Assembly (NCBI GenBank): GCA_016294165.1
Contig: JAEDCM010000037.1
Span: 1-13,283 of the forward strand
Direction: 5' to 3'
DNA from: Anaeroplasmataceae bacterium
Lineage (GTDB): Bacteria > Bacillota_I > Bacilli_A > Acholeplasmatales > JAEDCM01
DNA: 13,283 nt
The translations under genes were made by a program, and so were the position numbers. The notes under the pieces are model-generated. The model searched no databases, was not told the DNA's origin, and worked only from the letters and a program-made list of their open reading frames with translations. This document shows, in pieces, positions 6,894 to 13,210 of the stretch (positions are counted from its first letter, which is position 1; the number at the start of each line of letters is the position of its first letter).

Positions 6894-6959
6894 ATGGAAT
6901 CGATTAATAGTTGTAATAGTATGGAATATCCATCCAATCAGGAGGATATTCTCTTTTAA
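6894..6959 (+). CDS. Putative 21-residue leader peptide upstream of mgtE
   Basis: A short ORF of 21 codons begins with ATG at 6894, 9 bases after a strong AAAAAGGAG ribosome site, and ends TAA at 6957-6959, 24 bases before the mgtE start. The peptide starts MESINSCNSMEYP and ends SNQEDILF; I know no family for it. Its second half is also the stem-loop at 6923-6957, so a translating ribosome would melt that hairpin. The strong ribosome site, its own promoter and the position suggest a regulatory leader ORF for mgtE rather than a functional protein. Magnesium-transporter leader peptides are known in enterobacteria (mgtL), but no homology is claimed. Confidence 0.55.
   Translation: MESINSCNSMEYPSNQEDILF
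6923..6957 (+). promoter_or_regulatory. Attenuator-like hairpin inside the mgtE leader ORF
   Basis: GAATATCC (6924-6931) pairs perfectly with GGATATTC (6944-6951), flanked by a G-U pair. After one bulged A, TCC (6933-6935) pairs with GGA (6941-6943) around a five-base loop. TCTTTT follows, which resembles a weak intrinsic terminator. The right arm also holds an AGGAGG that has no start codon after it. Because the stem lies wholly inside the leader ORF, translation and hairpin formation should exclude each other. Confidence 0.55.
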
Positions 6960-6983
6960 ATAAAAAAAAGGAGGAATATCAAA

Positions 6984-8354
6984 ATGAATGAATTATGTCT
7001 AGAAATTAAAGAAATTGTCTTATCAGATTTAACGAAAGAAGAAATGTTGTACAAGTTAAGTGATTATCATGACAGTGATATCGCGGACGCATTAGAAGGA
7101 TTAACTGAAGAGGAAAGATTAAAGGTTTATTCTTTACTTGGAGTGGAAAAGGTTTCAGAGATTTTTGCTTATTATGAAAATGTTGAAGAATATATTGAAG
7201 AGGTTTCACCAGATTTAGCAGCGGATATTATTCAAGAGATGGATAGCAATGATGCCTTTGATGTCTTAAATGAACTAGATGATGAAGAGAAGGATGAAAT
7301 CATCAAATTAATGGAGGATGAATCAAAGGAGAAAGTCTTAGCTTTAGATAAATATAATGAAGATGAAATAGGATCATATATGTCAGATAATTTTATTGTT
7401 GTAAGCAGTAGTGATACAATTGCAAGCGCGACTAAGACAATCATTAAAATGGCAAAAGAGCATGATAACATTTTTACTGTATATGTTGTTGATGAGAATA
7501 ATAAATATTTTGGAGCTATTGATTTTAAGGATTTAATTATTGCTAGAAAAACTGATACATTATTAGATATTATAATGACTTCTTATCCATCGTTTTATGA
7601 TACAGAATTAATGTTTGAATGCATAAATAAGCTTAAGGATTATTCTGAAGATTCAATTCCGGTTTTAAATAAAGATGATGAAATAGTTGGAGTTATTACA
7701 AGTGATATTTTAATTGATGTAACTGAAGAAGAAATTGCGGAAGATTACGCAAAACTTGGAGGTTTAAATGATGTTGAGGATATTGATGAATCAATTTTCA
7801 TGTCAGTTAAAAAGCGTATTCCATGGCTTGTTGTTTTATTATTTTTAGGATTAATGGTTTCTAATGTTACTGGAGCGTTTGAAGGAGTTATTGCAACTAT
7901 TCCTGCATTAGTATTCTTTCAAACAGTTATTTTAGGTATGTCAGGTAATGGTGGAACCCAATCATTAGCAGTTACTATTAGAAATATTTCAAACGGAGAA
8001 TCAAAAAACAAGTTAGCAAAAAACATAATTAAAGAGATATGTGTAGGTGTGTGTAATGGCCTTATTGTAGCATTTATTTCATTTTTATTTGTAGTAGCAT
8101 TCTTATATTTAAAGAAACAAGAAATTAATATTGGAGAAGGATATCAATTTGAAGCATCAATAAAAGTTGCATCTATTATCTCCGGAAGCCTATTAATAGC
8201 GATGACTATTAGTAACCTTATCGGAACGACATTTCCAATCCTATTACATAAAATGCATATCGATCCGGCAGTTGCTTCAGGACCGTTTATTACAACTGTA
8301 AATGATGTTGTGTCAATTGTTATTTACTATGGATTAGCAATGATATTTTTATAA
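6984..8354 (+). CDS. mgtE: MgtE family magnesium transporter/channel
   Basis: This 456-residue protein is full length for MgtE, a homodimeric Mg2+ channel of the cytoplasmic membrane gated by cytosolic Mg2+. An acidic helical N domain (about 1-130, with DIADALE and EEVSPDLAADIIQEMD) is followed by two CBS domains (about 132-250; GAIDFKDL and VGVITSDIL), an acidic connecting helix, and five transmembrane helices from about 279. The pore region shows the family motifs MSGNGGTQSLAVTIR (319-333), GTTFPILLHKMHIDPAVASG (414-433) and PFITTVND, with D441 at the position of the selectivity aspartate. The ATG at 6984 follows AAAAGGAGG closely. The upstream leader ORF and hairpin are candidates for its regulation. 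Confidence 0.96.
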   Translation: MNELCLEIKEIVLSDLTKEEMLYKLSDYHDSDIADALEGLTEEERLKVYSLLGVEKVSEIFAYYENVEEYIEEVSPDLAADIIQEMDSNDAFDVLNELDDEEKDEIIKLMEDESKEKVLALDKYNEDEIGSYMSDNFIVVSSSDTIASATKTIIKMAKEHDNIFTVYVVDENNKYFGAIDFKDLIIARKTDTLLDIIMTSYPSFYDTELMFECINKLKDYSEDSIPVLNKDDEIVGVITSDILIDVTEEEIAEDYAKLGGLNDVEDIDESIFMSVKKRIPWLVVLLFLGLMVSNVTGAFEGVIATIPALVFFQTVILGMSGNGGTQSLAVTIRNISNGESKNKLAKNIIKEICVGVCNGLIVAFISFLFVVAFLYLKKQEINIGEGYQFEASIKVASIISGSLLIAMTISNLIGTTFPILLHKMHIDPAVASGPFITTVNDVVSIVIYYGLAMIFL

Positions 8355-8378
8355 AAAGAGTTTTCAAACTCTTTTTTT
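8353..8378 (+). terminator. Terminator of mgtE
   Basis: AAAAAGAGTT (8353-8362) and AACTCTTTTT (8367-8376) form a perfect 10-bp stem with a four-base loop and T tail. The stem begins inside the mgtE stop codon. Confidence 0.88.
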
Positions 8379-8420
8379 ATTTATAAACGATGCCCATATT
8401 GAATTTTCTATTTCTGAGAG

Positions 8421-8449
8421 TTGACAACAAATATACCTCGTGATACAAT
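8421..8449 (+). promoter_or_regulatory. Promoter of the padR operon
   Basis: Consensus TTGACA at 8421-8426 is followed by 17 bp and TACAAT at 8444-8449, with TGA at 8441-8443 making an extended -10. Confidence 0.88.
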
Positions 8450-8471
8450 GTATACCGTAAAGGGAGGTATA
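8432..8471 (+). promoter_or_regulatory. Candidate PadR operator region
   Basis: Three related half-sites overlap the promoter and ribosome site: TATACCTC (8432-8439), its exact inverted copy GAGGTATA (8464-8471), and GTATACC (8450-8456) between them. A short palindrome ATACA-A-TGTAT (8443-8453) covers the -10. PadR-family repressors commonly bind such AT-rich inverted repeats and autoregulate; binding here is inferred. Confidence 0.5.
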
Positions 8472-8473
8472 AT

Positions 8474-8785
8474 ATGGATGCACAATTAAAACGTGGTTTA
8501 TTAGATGTTTGTGTATTAGCATCTATTAAGAACGAAGATTCATATGGATATAAGATTATTAAAGATTTAAAGCCATATGTTGAATTATCTGAATCAACAT
8601 TATATACCATTTTAAAACGTTTAGAAACCGCAAAAATGCTTACCGTTCGGACAGCTGAACATGATGGTAGGCTTCGAAAATATTATCATATCACAAATGA
8701 GGGAATTAAGCGAATTGAAAATTTTAAGATGGAATGGAAGGAAATAATGTCGATATATAGTTTTATAGTAAAGGAGGATTTATGA
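8474..8785 (+). CDS. PadR family transcriptional regulator
   Basis: This 103-residue protein is a short, winged-helix PadR-type regulator. MDAQLKRGLLDVCVLASIK, then SYGYKIIKDL, the recognition helix region ESTLYTILKRLETAKMLTV and the wing RLRKYYHITNEGIKRIENF are the classic family blocks, followed by a C-terminal dimerisation helix. It is the first gene of an operon with HAAS/DUF1700 and DUF4097 proteins, an arrangement common in Bacillota; PadR usually represses the whole unit and responds to envelope stress or small molecules. GGGAGGT gives a strong ribosome site and is itself part of the candidate operator. It ends in TGA one base before the next gene's ATG, so translation is coupled. Confidence 0.93.
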   Translation: MDAQLKRGLLDVCVLASIKNEDSYGYKIIKDLKPYVELSESTLYTILKRLETAKMLTVRTAEHDGRLRKYYHITNEGIKRIENFKMEWKEIMSIYSFIVKEDL

Positions 8786-8786
8786 G

Positions 8787-9392
8787 ATGAGTAAGATAGA
8801 ATTTCTTGCAAAATTAAAAAAAGGATTAAAAGGATTATCACAGGATGATATTGAAGAGCATGTCTCATTTTATAATGAAATGATTGATGATAGAGTTGAA
8901 GAAGGATTAAGTGAAGAAGAGGCAGTTTCACAAATTGGATCAATAGATGATGTTATAGAACAAATATTATCCGAAACTAGAATAACAAAGATTATCAGAG
9001 AAAAAGTTAAGCCTAAACGATCATTATCAGCTTGGGAAATTGTTCTTTTAGTGCTAGGATCACCAATTTGGTTGTCATTATTAATTGCATTATTTGCAGT
9101 AATATTTTCTTTATTTGTTGCGGTTGGGGCCGTGATTATTGCATTCAATGCTATTGTTTTAGCATTTGCAGTTTGTGCTTTTTTTGGTATTATATACTTT
9201 TTTGTGTTCGCGTTAAGAGGAGAATTGATCTCTGGTATTGCCTTACTTGGAGTTGGAATTTCTTGTTTGGGATTAACAATAATTAGTTTGTTTACTTGCA
9301 AAGATTCTACGGTAGGAATTATGTTATTATTTAAAAGAATGATAAATGGAATAAAGCATTTGTTTGTTGGAAGGGGAAAGGACAATGAGTAG
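8787..9392 (+). CDS. HAAS/DUF1700 domain membrane protein
   Basis: This 201-residue protein opens with a HAAS-type helical domain (about residues 1-62: MSKIEFLAKLKKGLKGL, DIEEHVSFYNEMIDDRVEEG, LSEEEAVSQIGSIDDVIEQIL), then a basic stretch and a hydrophobic region from about 80 to 175 with three or four transmembrane helices, ending in a basic tail. HAAS proteins almost always accompany PadR regulators and are thought to link the regulator or its DUF4097 partner to the membrane; biochemical function is unknown. The ATG at 8787 has AAGGAGG at 8771-8777, inside the end of padR. The last eight bases (ATGAGTAG) overlap the next gene's start. Confidence 0.9.
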   Translation: MSKIEFLAKLKKGLKGLSQDDIEEHVSFYNEMIDDRVEEGLSEEEAVSQIGSIDDVIEQILSETRITKIIREKVKPKRSLSAWEIVLLVLGSPIWLSLLIALFAVIFSLFVAVGAVIIAFNAIVLAFAVCAFFGIIYFFVFALRGELISGIALLGVGISCLGLTIISLFTCKDSTVGIMLLFKRMINGIKHLFVGRGKDNE

Positions 9393-10227
9393 AAAGAATA
9401 AATGGACGATAATGGGCATGATTTTATTATTTGTCGGTATGGGAATGTTTATTGGCGCAATGTCCGCAAATGGCTGGGACTTTAAAAAATTAAGTACTAT
9501 TAAATATGAGGTTAAAACATATGAAGTAGATGGTGAATTTAGTAGTATAGTTTTAGATAGCGAAACAAGTGATATTAATTTCATTTTATCGATAGATGGG
9601 AAAAATAAAGTTGTCTGTGATGAAACGAATAGTATTAGCCATTCGGTAGAGATTATTGATGGGAATTTGGTGATTAAGAAAAATGATAATCGTAAATGGT
9701 ATGAACATATTGGTATTTTTTTAAGTAATTCAGAAATAGATATTTATTTAACAAAATCTGAATATCAATCATTATCAATAGAAAACAAAACGGGAAATGT
9801 TAAGGTTTCTAAGGATTTTATATTCGATGATATCAATATTCTTTGCTCAACAGGAAATGTAGTTTTCAATGCAAATGTTAGAAATACAATAAAAGTCAAA
9901 GTTTCAACTGGAAATATGGAATTTAGAAATTTAACTTGTAAAAACATCAGTTTAGAAGGTAAAACCGGAAATGTATATTTAGAAAATGTAATAGCTACAG
10001 GAGAAATGGATGTTAAAATTAGTACTGGGAATATTAAGTTAAATGATAGCGATGCTCTAAATATGACACTAAAAACTAGCACCGGAAATATTAAAGGAAC
10101 AATTTTAACGGCCAAAATATTTATTGCGAAAACATCTACCGGAAATATTGATGTGCCTAACACAATAACTGGTGGGATATGTAATGTTACAACTAGCACT
10201 GGAAATATTTCACTTAAAATAAGTTAA
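9385..10227 (+). CDS. DUF4097 beta-solenoid envelope protein
   Basis: This 280-residue protein has an N-terminal signal anchor (basic MSRKNKW, then hydrophobic residues to about 29) and a long beta-strand-rich region typical of DUF4097 (putative adhesin-like) proteins. The C-terminal half contains eight TGN motifs (threonines at about 136, 156, 175, 194, 214, 233, 252 and 272) spaced 19-20 residues, the rung length of a right-handed beta-helix. It is presumably extracytoplasmic and tethered to the membrane. The ATG at 9385 is chosen because AAGGGGAAAGG precedes it and it overlaps the HAAS stop by eight bases; a TTG seven codons earlier is unlikely. Partner of the HAAS protein under PadR control; ligand unknown. 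Confidence 0.88.
   Translation: MSRKNKWTIMGMILLFVGMGMFIGAMSANGWDFKKLSTIKYEVKTYEVDGEFSSIVLDSETSDINFILSIDGKNKVVCDETNSISHSVEIIDGNLVIKKNDNRKWYEHIGIFLSNSEIDIYLTKSEYQSLSIENKTGNVKVSKDFIFDDINILCSTGNVVFNANVRNTIKVKVSTGNMEFRNLTCKNISLEGKTGNVYLENVIATGEMDVKISTGNIKLNDSDALNMTLKTSTGNIKGTILTAKIFIAKTSTGNIDVPNTITGGICNVTTSTGNISLKIS
9790..10206 (+). repeat. Eight degenerate 57/60-bp tandem repeats in the DUF4097 gene
   Basis: Codon triplets for TGN (ac-, gga/ggg, aat) recur at 9790, 9850, 9907, 9964, 10024, 10081, 10138 and 10198. The spacings are 60, 57, 57, 60, 57, 57 and 60 bp. The last three or four copies are also close at DNA level (ACTAGCACCGGAAATATT and variants), suggesting recent duplication. Confidence 0.85.
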
Positions 10228-10248
10228 TTATTTTAAAATAATCCATCC

Positions 10249-10277
10249 TTGAAAACCTACTAAAACTATAGTATTAT
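10249..10277 (+). promoter_or_regulatory. Promoter of the Rrf2 regulator gene
   Basis: TTGAAA at 10249-10254 is followed by 17 bp and TATTAT at 10272-10277, 23 bases before the start codon. The spacer is filled by the proposed operator. Confidence 0.75.
10256..10271 (+). promoter_or_regulatory. Candidate Rrf2/CymR operator, autoregulatory copy
   Basis: CCTACTAAAACTATAG fills the spacer between -35 and -10. It matches the metY promoter site on the other strand as CCTACTA-N5-ATAG and resembles the partly palindromic CCnACTnnnnnAGT type of Rrf2 site. Bound protein would block RNA polymerase, implying autorepression (inference). Confidence 0.6.
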
Positions 10278-10299
10278 AGGCTTGTAAGGGGTTGGTTTT

Positions 10300-10734
10300 A
10301 TGAAAATATCAACAAAAGGAAGATATGCTTTAAGAATGCTAATAGATTTGGCCGAACAAAAGAATATTGGCTATGTGGCTTTAAAGGACATAGCTGAAAG
10401 ACAGGATATATCTAAAAAATATTTAGAACAAATCATTCCAATTTTAAATCGTTCGGGAATTTTAACGACTAATAGAGGACATCAGGGCGGATATAAATTA
10501 GCCAAGGATCCATCACATATAACATTAGGAGAAATCTTAAGAAATACGGAAGGAAGCCTTGCTCCGGTTTCATGTCTTGAAGATAGTCCAAATCAATGTA
10601 AGAGATGTAAAGAATGCGCTACATTGCCGGTTTGGGTAGGATTAGAAAAAGTTGTTAATCAGTATTTAGATGGTATTACATTACAGGATATTTTAGATCA
10701 AAAGATTAATAGTATAAGTGATTATGTAATTTAA
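10300..10734 (+). CDS. cymR: Rrf2 family regulator, CymR/IscR-like, of cysteine metabolism
   Basis: This 144-residue protein is a full-length Rrf2 regulator: MKISTKGRYALRMLIDLAEQ, the winged helix with ISKKYLEQIIPILNRSGILT, and the wing GHQGGYKLAK. Residues 92-106 hold four cysteines (C92, C100, C103, C106) in the loop where IscR-type members ligate a [2Fe-2S] cluster, so it may sense Fe-S or redox state as well as cysteine supply; Bacillus CymR lacks such a cluster. The neighbours metY and cysK, and a matching operator in their promoter, point to CymR-like repression of sulfur amino acid synthesis. AAGGGG at 10286-10291 supports the ATG. The cymR name rests on context; IscR-type function is the alternative. 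Confidence 0.88.
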   Translation: MKISTKGRYALRMLIDLAEQKNIGYVALKDIAERQDISKKYLEQIIPILNRSGILTTNRGHQGGYKLAKDPSHITLGEILRNTEGSLAPVSCLEDSPNQCKRCKECATLPVWVGLEKVVNQYLDGITLQDILDQKINSISDYVI

Positions 10735-10743
10735 GTGATAATT

Positions 10744-10773
10744 TGGTGTACTTTGTACACCATTTATTTTTTT
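10744..10773 (+). terminator. Terminator of the Rrf2 gene
   Basis: TGGTGTAC (10744-10751) and GTACACCA (10755-10762) form a perfect 8-bp stem with a TTT loop, followed by a T-rich tail. It separates the regulator from the metY-cysK transcript. Confidence 0.9.
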
Positions 10774-10791
10774 AAAATTTTTTTCTAAAAC

Positions 10792-10807
10792 CTATTGACA
10801 TAGTAGG
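10792..10807 (+). promoter_or_regulatory. Candidate Rrf2/CymR operator in the metY-cysK promoter
   Basis: CTATTGACATAGTAGG covers the -35. Read on the minus strand it is CCTACTATGTCAATAG, the same CCTACTA-N5-ATAG pattern as in the rrf2 promoter. The flanks AAAACCTAT (10787-10795) and GTAGGTTTT (10841-10849, the exact reverse complement of AAAACCTAC at 10252-10260) add further half-sites. Confidence 0.6.
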
Positions 10808-10823
10808 GTTTGAGCAGTATTAT
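10795..10823 (+). promoter_or_regulatory. Sigma-A promoter of the leader-metY-cysK operon
   Basis: Perfect TTGACA at 10795-10800, 17 bp, then TATTAT at 10818-10823. Initiation near 10830 gives a leader of about 155 bases before metY, holding the Cys-rich ORF. Confidence 0.85.
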
Positions 10824-10869
10824 TAAAGCATACCAAAAAGGTAGGTTTTAAATGAAAGGGGATGAAGTT

Positions 10870-10941
10870 ATGAATATTATATTTATAATGCTTCGTCATA
10901 ACTATAGAAATGGCCGAATGTGTAAGTGTTTTTGTGACTAA
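10870..10941 (+). CDS. Cys-rich 23-residue leader peptide upstream of metY-cysK
   Basis: This short ORF begins ATG at 10870, 8 bases after AAAGGGG (10855-10861), and ends TAA at 10939-10941, 43 bases before metY. The peptide runs MNIIFIMLRHNYRNGR and ends MCKCFCD, so three of its last six codons are Cys (TGT at 10921, 10927 and 10933). An in-frame ATG at 10852 is possible but has a poorer ribosome site. The position between a dedicated promoter and cysteine-biosynthesis genes, the strong ribosome site and the terminal Cys codons are the hallmarks of an attenuation-type leader that stalls when Cys-tRNA is short. No intrinsic terminator is visible after it, so the mechanism (translational, Rho-linked or RNA stability) is open. 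Confidence 0.65.
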   Translation: MNIIFIMLRHNYRNGRMCKCFCD

Positions 10942-10984
10942 GTTTTTGAAATTTAAAAAATAAAAAGAAAAGAGGAAAATAATC

Positions 10985-12262
10985 ATGGCTTATAGATTTG
11001 AAACATTACAATTACACGTAGGACAAGAAACAGCAGATATTGCGACTAATTCAAGAGCAGTTCCAATTTATCAAACTGCATCTTATGTATTTAATAACGC
11101 AGCACATGCAGCTGCAAGATTTGGACTTGAAGATCCAGGAAACATATATGGAAGATTAACAAATTCAACACAAGATGTGTTAGAAAAAAGAGTAGCAGCC
11201 CTAGAGGGTGGTGTTGCCGCATTAGCACTTTCATCAGGTGCTGCCGCAATTACTTATACCCTAGAGGCTTTAGCAGGTGCCGGAGATCATATAGTTGCCA
11301 AAAAAACAATTTATGGTGGTAGCTATAATCTTTTAAAAAATACTTTATCAAGACAAGGAGTAAATACTTCATTTGTTGATATTCATAATCTTGATGAAGT
11401 AAAAAATGCCATAAAAGAAAATACTAAAGTTATTTATTTGGAAACATTAGGAAATCCAAACAGTGATATCCCAGATATCGAAGCAATTACAAATATTGCT
11501 CATTCGCATAATATTGTAGTTGTTATCGATAATACTTTTGGAACACCTTATTTAATCAGACCAATTGAATATGGTGCAGATATTGTAGTCCATTCAGCTA
11601 CCAAATTCTTAGGTGGTCATGGTACTACATTAGGTGGTATCATTGTTGATTCTGGAAACTTTGATTGGAAAGGATCAAACAAATATCCTCAAATATCAGA
11701 GGCTAATCCAAGTTATCATGGTATTTCATTTGTAGATGCAGTTGGAAAAGCAGCCTTTGTTACTTATATCAGAGCGATTATTTTAAGAGATAAAGGCGCT
11801 TGTATTTCGCCATTTAATGCATTTTTACTACTACAAGGTGTTGAAACATTATCATTAAGATTGGATCGTCATATTGAAAATACTAAAAAAGTAATTGAAT
11901 ATTTAAAGAACAACCCTAAGGTAAAAAAAATAAATCATCCATCTCTTGAAAATCATCCAAATCATGACTTATATCAAAAATATTTCAAGAATGGTGCAGG
12001 TTCAATTTTCACTTTTGATATTGTTGGTGGAAAAGAAGAAGCGTTTAAGTTTATAGATGCATTGAAAATATTCTCACTTTTAGCTAATGTTGCAGATGTT
12101 AAAAGTTTAGTAATCCATCCAGCAACCACTACTCATTCACAGTTAAGTGATGAAGAATTAGCTGATCAAAATATATATCAAAGTACAATCAGATTATCAA
12201 TTGGTACGGAGAATGTTTTAGATATTATAGAAGACTTAGATCAAGCATTTAATGCTATTTAA
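10985..12262 (+). CDS. metY: O-acetylhomoserine sulfhydrylase (MetY-type, Cys/Met metabolism PLP enzyme)
   Basis: This 425-residue PLP enzyme has the length of O-acetylhomoserine aminocarboxypropyltransferase, which makes homocysteine from O-acetylhomoserine and sulfide and often also accepts O-acetylserine. Signatures are the N-terminal ETLQLHVGQ, RAVPIYQTASYVF, YGRLTNST (phosphate-binding Tyr/Arg of the partner subunit), ALSSGAAAITY, DNTFGTPYL and the PLP-lysine motif HSATKFLGGHGT (K207). The characteristic long MetY insertion (KYPQISEANPSYHG) separates it from shorter cystathionine gamma-synthases and lyases. AAAGAGGAAAA precedes the ATG. cysK follows after 15 bases. The promoter, proposed operator and Cys leader upstream indicate sulfur or cysteine control. 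Confidence 0.94.
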   Translation: MAYRFETLQLHVGQETADIATNSRAVPIYQTASYVFNNAAHAAARFGLEDPGNIYGRLTNSTQDVLEKRVAALEGGVAALALSSGAAAITYTLEALAGAGDHIVAKKTIYGGSYNLLKNTLSRQGVNTSFVDIHNLDEVKNAIKENTKVIYLETLGNPNSDIPDIEAITNIAHSHNIVVVIDNTFGTPYLIRPIEYGADIVVHSATKFLGGHGTTLGGIIVDSGNFDWKGSNKYPQISEANPSYHGISFVDAVGKAAFVTYIRAIILRDKGACISPFNAFLLLQGVETLSLRLDRHIENTKKVIEYLKNNPKVKKINHPSLENHPNHDLYQKYFKNGAGSIFTFDIVGGKEEAFKFIDALKIFSLLANVADVKSLVIHPATTTHSQLSDEELADQNIYQSTIRLSIGTENVLDIIEDLDQAFNAI

Positions 12263-12277
12263 AAGAGGTGTTGTTTT

Positions 12278-13204
12278 ATGGGTATATATACATCAATATT
12301 AGAATTAGTTGGTAAAACACCATTATTAGAATTGAAAAATTATGAAAGAGAAAATAATTTAGACGCCAAAATAATTGCTAAGCTTGAATATTTCAATCCT
12401 GCAGGTTCAGTAAAAGATCGAATTGCTAAAGCTATGATAGAAGATGCTGAGAAAAAGGAATTATTAAAACCTGGATCAACAATTATTGAACCAACTAGCG
12501 GTAATACAGGTATTGGATTATCATCAATTGGTGCTTCAAAAGGATATCGAGTTATTATTGTAATGCCTGAAAGTATGTCAGTTGAAAGAAGAACATTAAT
12601 TAAAGCATATGGGGCAGAATTAGTTTTAACAGAAGCTGCTAAAGGAATGAAAGGCGCAATTGCAAAAGCAGAAGAATTATCTAAAGAAATTCCTGATTCG
12701 TTTATCACAAGTCAATTTACCAATTTGGCAAATCCTCAAGCTCATAAAGAAAACACTGGGCCTGAAATTTGGGAGGATACAAATGGTCAAGTAGATATTT
12801 TTGTAGCTGGTGTTGGAACAGGTGGAACAATTTCGGGAGTTGGAGAATATTTAAAATCCAAAAATCCAAACGTGAAGATTGTTGCTGTTGAACCAGCTGG
12901 GTCTCCAGTATTATCAAAAGGTGTAGCTGGATCACATAAGATTCAAGGAATTGGAACTGGCTTTGTTCCAAAAACATTAAATACTGAAATTTATGATGAG
13001 ATAATTACTGTCGAAAATGAAGATGCCTTTAAATTAGGAAAAGTGATAGCTAAAAATGAAGGAGTATTAGTAGGTATTTCATCAGCAGCTGCGCTATTTG
13101 CCGCAACAGAGCTAGCTAAAAGAGAAGAAAACAAAGGAAAGAATATCGTTGTTTTATTTCCAGATACTGGTGATAGATACTTATCTACCGATTTATTTAA
13201 ATAA
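12278..13204 (+). CDS. cysK: Cysteine synthase (O-acetylserine sulfhydrylase)
   Basis: This 308-residue cytoplasmic PLP enzyme makes cysteine and acetate from O-acetylserine and sulfide. It shows the PLP lysine in PAGSVKDR (K46), the substrate loop PTSGNTG (72-78), the PLP-phosphate glycine loop GVGTGGTISG, GIGTGFVP, and the C-terminal VLFPDTGDRYLST with the serine/aspartate pocket typical of CysK. In Bacillus, CysK also partners CymR as an O-acetylserine-sensitive corepressor, which would fit the nearby Rrf2 gene, but nothing here proves such a complex. AGAGGTG (12264-12270) precedes the ATG. It is the last gene of the operon; no clear terminator is seen before the convergent gene. Confidence 0.96.
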   Translation: MGIYTSILELVGKTPLLELKNYERENNLDAKIIAKLEYFNPAGSVKDRIAKAMIEDAEKKELLKPGSTIIEPTSGNTGIGLSSIGASKGYRVIIVMPESMSVERRTLIKAYGAELVLTEAAKGMKGAIAKAEELSKEIPDSFITSQFTNLANPQAHKENTGPEIWEDTNGQVDIFVAGVGTGGTISGVGEYLKSKNPNVKIVAVEPAGSPVLSKGVAGSHKIQGIGTGFVPKTLNTEIYDEIITVENEDAFKLGKVIAKNEGVLVGISSAAALFAATELAKREENKGKNIVVLFPDTGDRYLSTDLFK

Positions 13205-13210
13205 AAGAAT

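Noticed and set aside
6595..6983. M-box magnesium riboswitch upstream of mgtE
   Set aside because: None of the conserved G-rich M-box core segments are visible, and the leader after the proposed promoter is too short to hold one.
8870..9385. Long minus-strand open frames opposite the HAAS, DUF4097, YdjG-like and cysK genes
   Set aside because: They mirror well-supported plus-strand genes, have no ribosome sites and show no recognisable domains.
10216..10234. AAAATAA/TTATTTT stem at the end of the DUF4097 gene as a terminator
   Set aside because: An A/T-only 7-bp stem without a T tract; unlikely to terminate efficiently.
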